This document shows, one piece after another, positions 14,104-14,921 of a stretch of DNA of 14,921 bases. Source of the DNA: Actinomycetota bacterium (GTDB taxonomy: Bacteria; Actinomycetota; Humimicrobiia; Humimicrobiales; Humimicrobiaceae); assembly GCA_023379515.1 (NCBI GenBank), contig JAMCQQ010000145.1, positions 1 to 14,921 on the forward strand. The letters are read 5' to 3'. Made by a program: the position numbers and the translations under genes. The notes under the pieces are model-generated. The model saw only the letters and a list, made by a program, of their open reading frames with translations, did not search any database and had not been told where the DNA came from. Every line of letters starts with the position of its first letter. The stretch's first letter is position 1.

Positions 14104-14921
14104 AAAATACTTCAAAAATAGGTTATGATTATATGGAAAAAGGAAAATCCGAAGTTTGTCCAATTATAGACATGCATGGACATTTGGGACCTTATGCAGG
14201 TTTATACATGCCGGGTGCTCCTTTAGATATCATGCGCAGGACCCTGAACCGATATGGTGTTAGAAAAATTGTTTGCACACCGCATATAGGGATGATGTGT
14301 AATCCTGAAAAAGGCAATAACTTAATGCAGAAAATAATAGATGACTATCCGGAGCAGTTTTTAGGGTACTGCATTATAAATCCTAATTTTCCTGAAATGA
14401 CTCAAAAATTTATTAGAAATTTTAAAAGTTTCAGAGGGTTTATAGGGTTTAAGTTTTGGCCTGATTATCACCTGCATCCAGTTAACGGAAAAGCATATAT
14501 AGAGGCGCTTGAATATGCAAATTCTCAAAAACTTACCATACTCATACATACATGGGGCGGTAGTGAATATAATTCTCCCCTGATGGTGGGCGAAGTTGCA
14601 AAGAAATATCCGAATATAAATATTCTAATGGGGCATTCCGGTTTTGGAGAATGGGAAAATGCAGTCAAATCTGCCAAGGATTATGAAAATCTTTACCTTG
14701 AACTTACGGCGGTTTATGCCTCTCATGACTTTACTTTGCAACCCTACGGAAGCGGTGCGCCAATAGGGTTGATGAGCTATCCTTATATTAATGGTGTGAT
14801 TGAGTATATGGTCGAAAATGCCGGATCTGAAAAAATAGTTTTTGGGACAGATATGCCCTGGTACAGCCCCCTTTATGGTGCAGGAGCGATATTGTTTTCA
14901 CATATAAGCGAAGAAGACAGA
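14100..14921 (+). CDS. Amidohydrolase family protein with intact metal site, 3'-truncated by the window
   Basis: This is a metal-dependent hydrolase or decarboxylase of the amidohydrolase-2 (TIM-barrel) family. The frame is open through the last base: 274 codons and no stop, so the gene continues past the window. All key residues are present: D24-M-H26-G-H28 on strand 1, Lys118 (GFKFWP), His150 (IHTW), His179 (MGHSGFGEW) and Asp251 (VFGTDMPW). The start is an ATGA overlap with the preceding gene and has no strong ribosome site, so it is probably translated by coupling. The paralogous neighbour lacks these residues, so a pair of unlike subunits is possible. Members cleave lactones, ring C-N or C-C bonds, or decarboxylate aromatic-type acids; a lactonase step on a sugar acid would fit the locus but is inference. 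Confidence 0.9.
   Translation, partial: MKNTSKIGYDYMEKGKSEVCPIIDMHGHLGPYAGLYMPGAPLDIMRRTLNRYGVRKIVCTPHIGMMCNPEKGNNLMQKIIDDYPEQFLGYCIINPNFPEMTQKFIRNFKSFRGFIGFKFWPDYHLHPVNGKAYIEALEYANSQKLTILIHTWGGSEYNSPLMVGEVAKKYPNINILMGHSGFGEWENAVKSAKDYENLYLELTAVYASHDFTLQPYGSGAPIGLMSYPYINGVIEYMVENAGSEKIVFGTDMPWYSPLYGAGAILFSHISEEDR

Noticed and set aside
1..14921. tRNA, rRNA, CRISPR, transposase or integration site
   Set aside because: I saw no tRNA- or rRNA-like sequence, no spaced repeat array, no transposase-type protein and no terminal inverted repeats.

Overview
The window is AT-rich bacterial DNA in which every supported gene lies on the + strand. It reads as a sugar-acid or sugar catabolism and uptake locus. 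The lineage cannot be fixed from sequence alone. The low GC, the Thr/Glu/Ala-repeat linker behind the lipoprotein cysteine of the binding protein, and the pairing of many carbohydrate-active families with an ABC importer resemble uncultivated anaerobic lineages (for example OPB41-type Actinomycetota or Atribacterota). That placement is a guess.

Region 1 (1-3794) is a compact acid-sugar module. It holds a 5'-truncated SDR dehydrogenase, a DUF1537 four-carbon acid sugar kinase, a PdxA2-type 4-phosphate dehydrogenase and a class II aldolase/decarboxylase. The kinase plus PdxA2 pair is the known D-threonate/D-erythronate-type route, in which phosphorylation at C4 and oxidative decarboxylation give dihydroxyacetone phosphate.

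Region 2 (3879-8049) holds a cyclase-family hydrolase that probably starts at a rare AUU codon, a bicupin protein, a DegT/StrS-type PLP enzyme and a Gfo/Idh/MocA oxidoreductase. This set suggests extra oxidation, ring-opening and amino- or dehydration-type steps on a sugar substrate. The cupin and DegT genes share an exact 27-bp in-frame repeat that chance does not explain.

Region 3 (8084-12142) has two separate promoter/operator units. P1 (TTGACA...TACTAT) abuts a 26-bp palindrome and drives an L-rhamnose mutarotase-family gene. P2 (TATAAT) abuts a LacI-type palindrome centred on AAACGTTT and drives a CUT1 ABC importer: a lipoprotein binding protein, a 12-bp intercistronic hairpin, then MalF-like and MalG-like permeases. 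No ATPase gene is present.

Region 4 (12237-14921) holds a non-heme uroporphyrinogen-decarboxylase-fold protein followed by two overlapping amidohydrolase-fold genes. The first lacks all the usual metal ligands and the second has all of them. The second runs off the window end.

Taken together, the locus imports a carbohydrate or sugar acid, interconverts its anomers, and oxidises, opens and cleaves it to triose phosphate. The exact substrate is not visible. No regulator gene lies in the window, although two different operators do.
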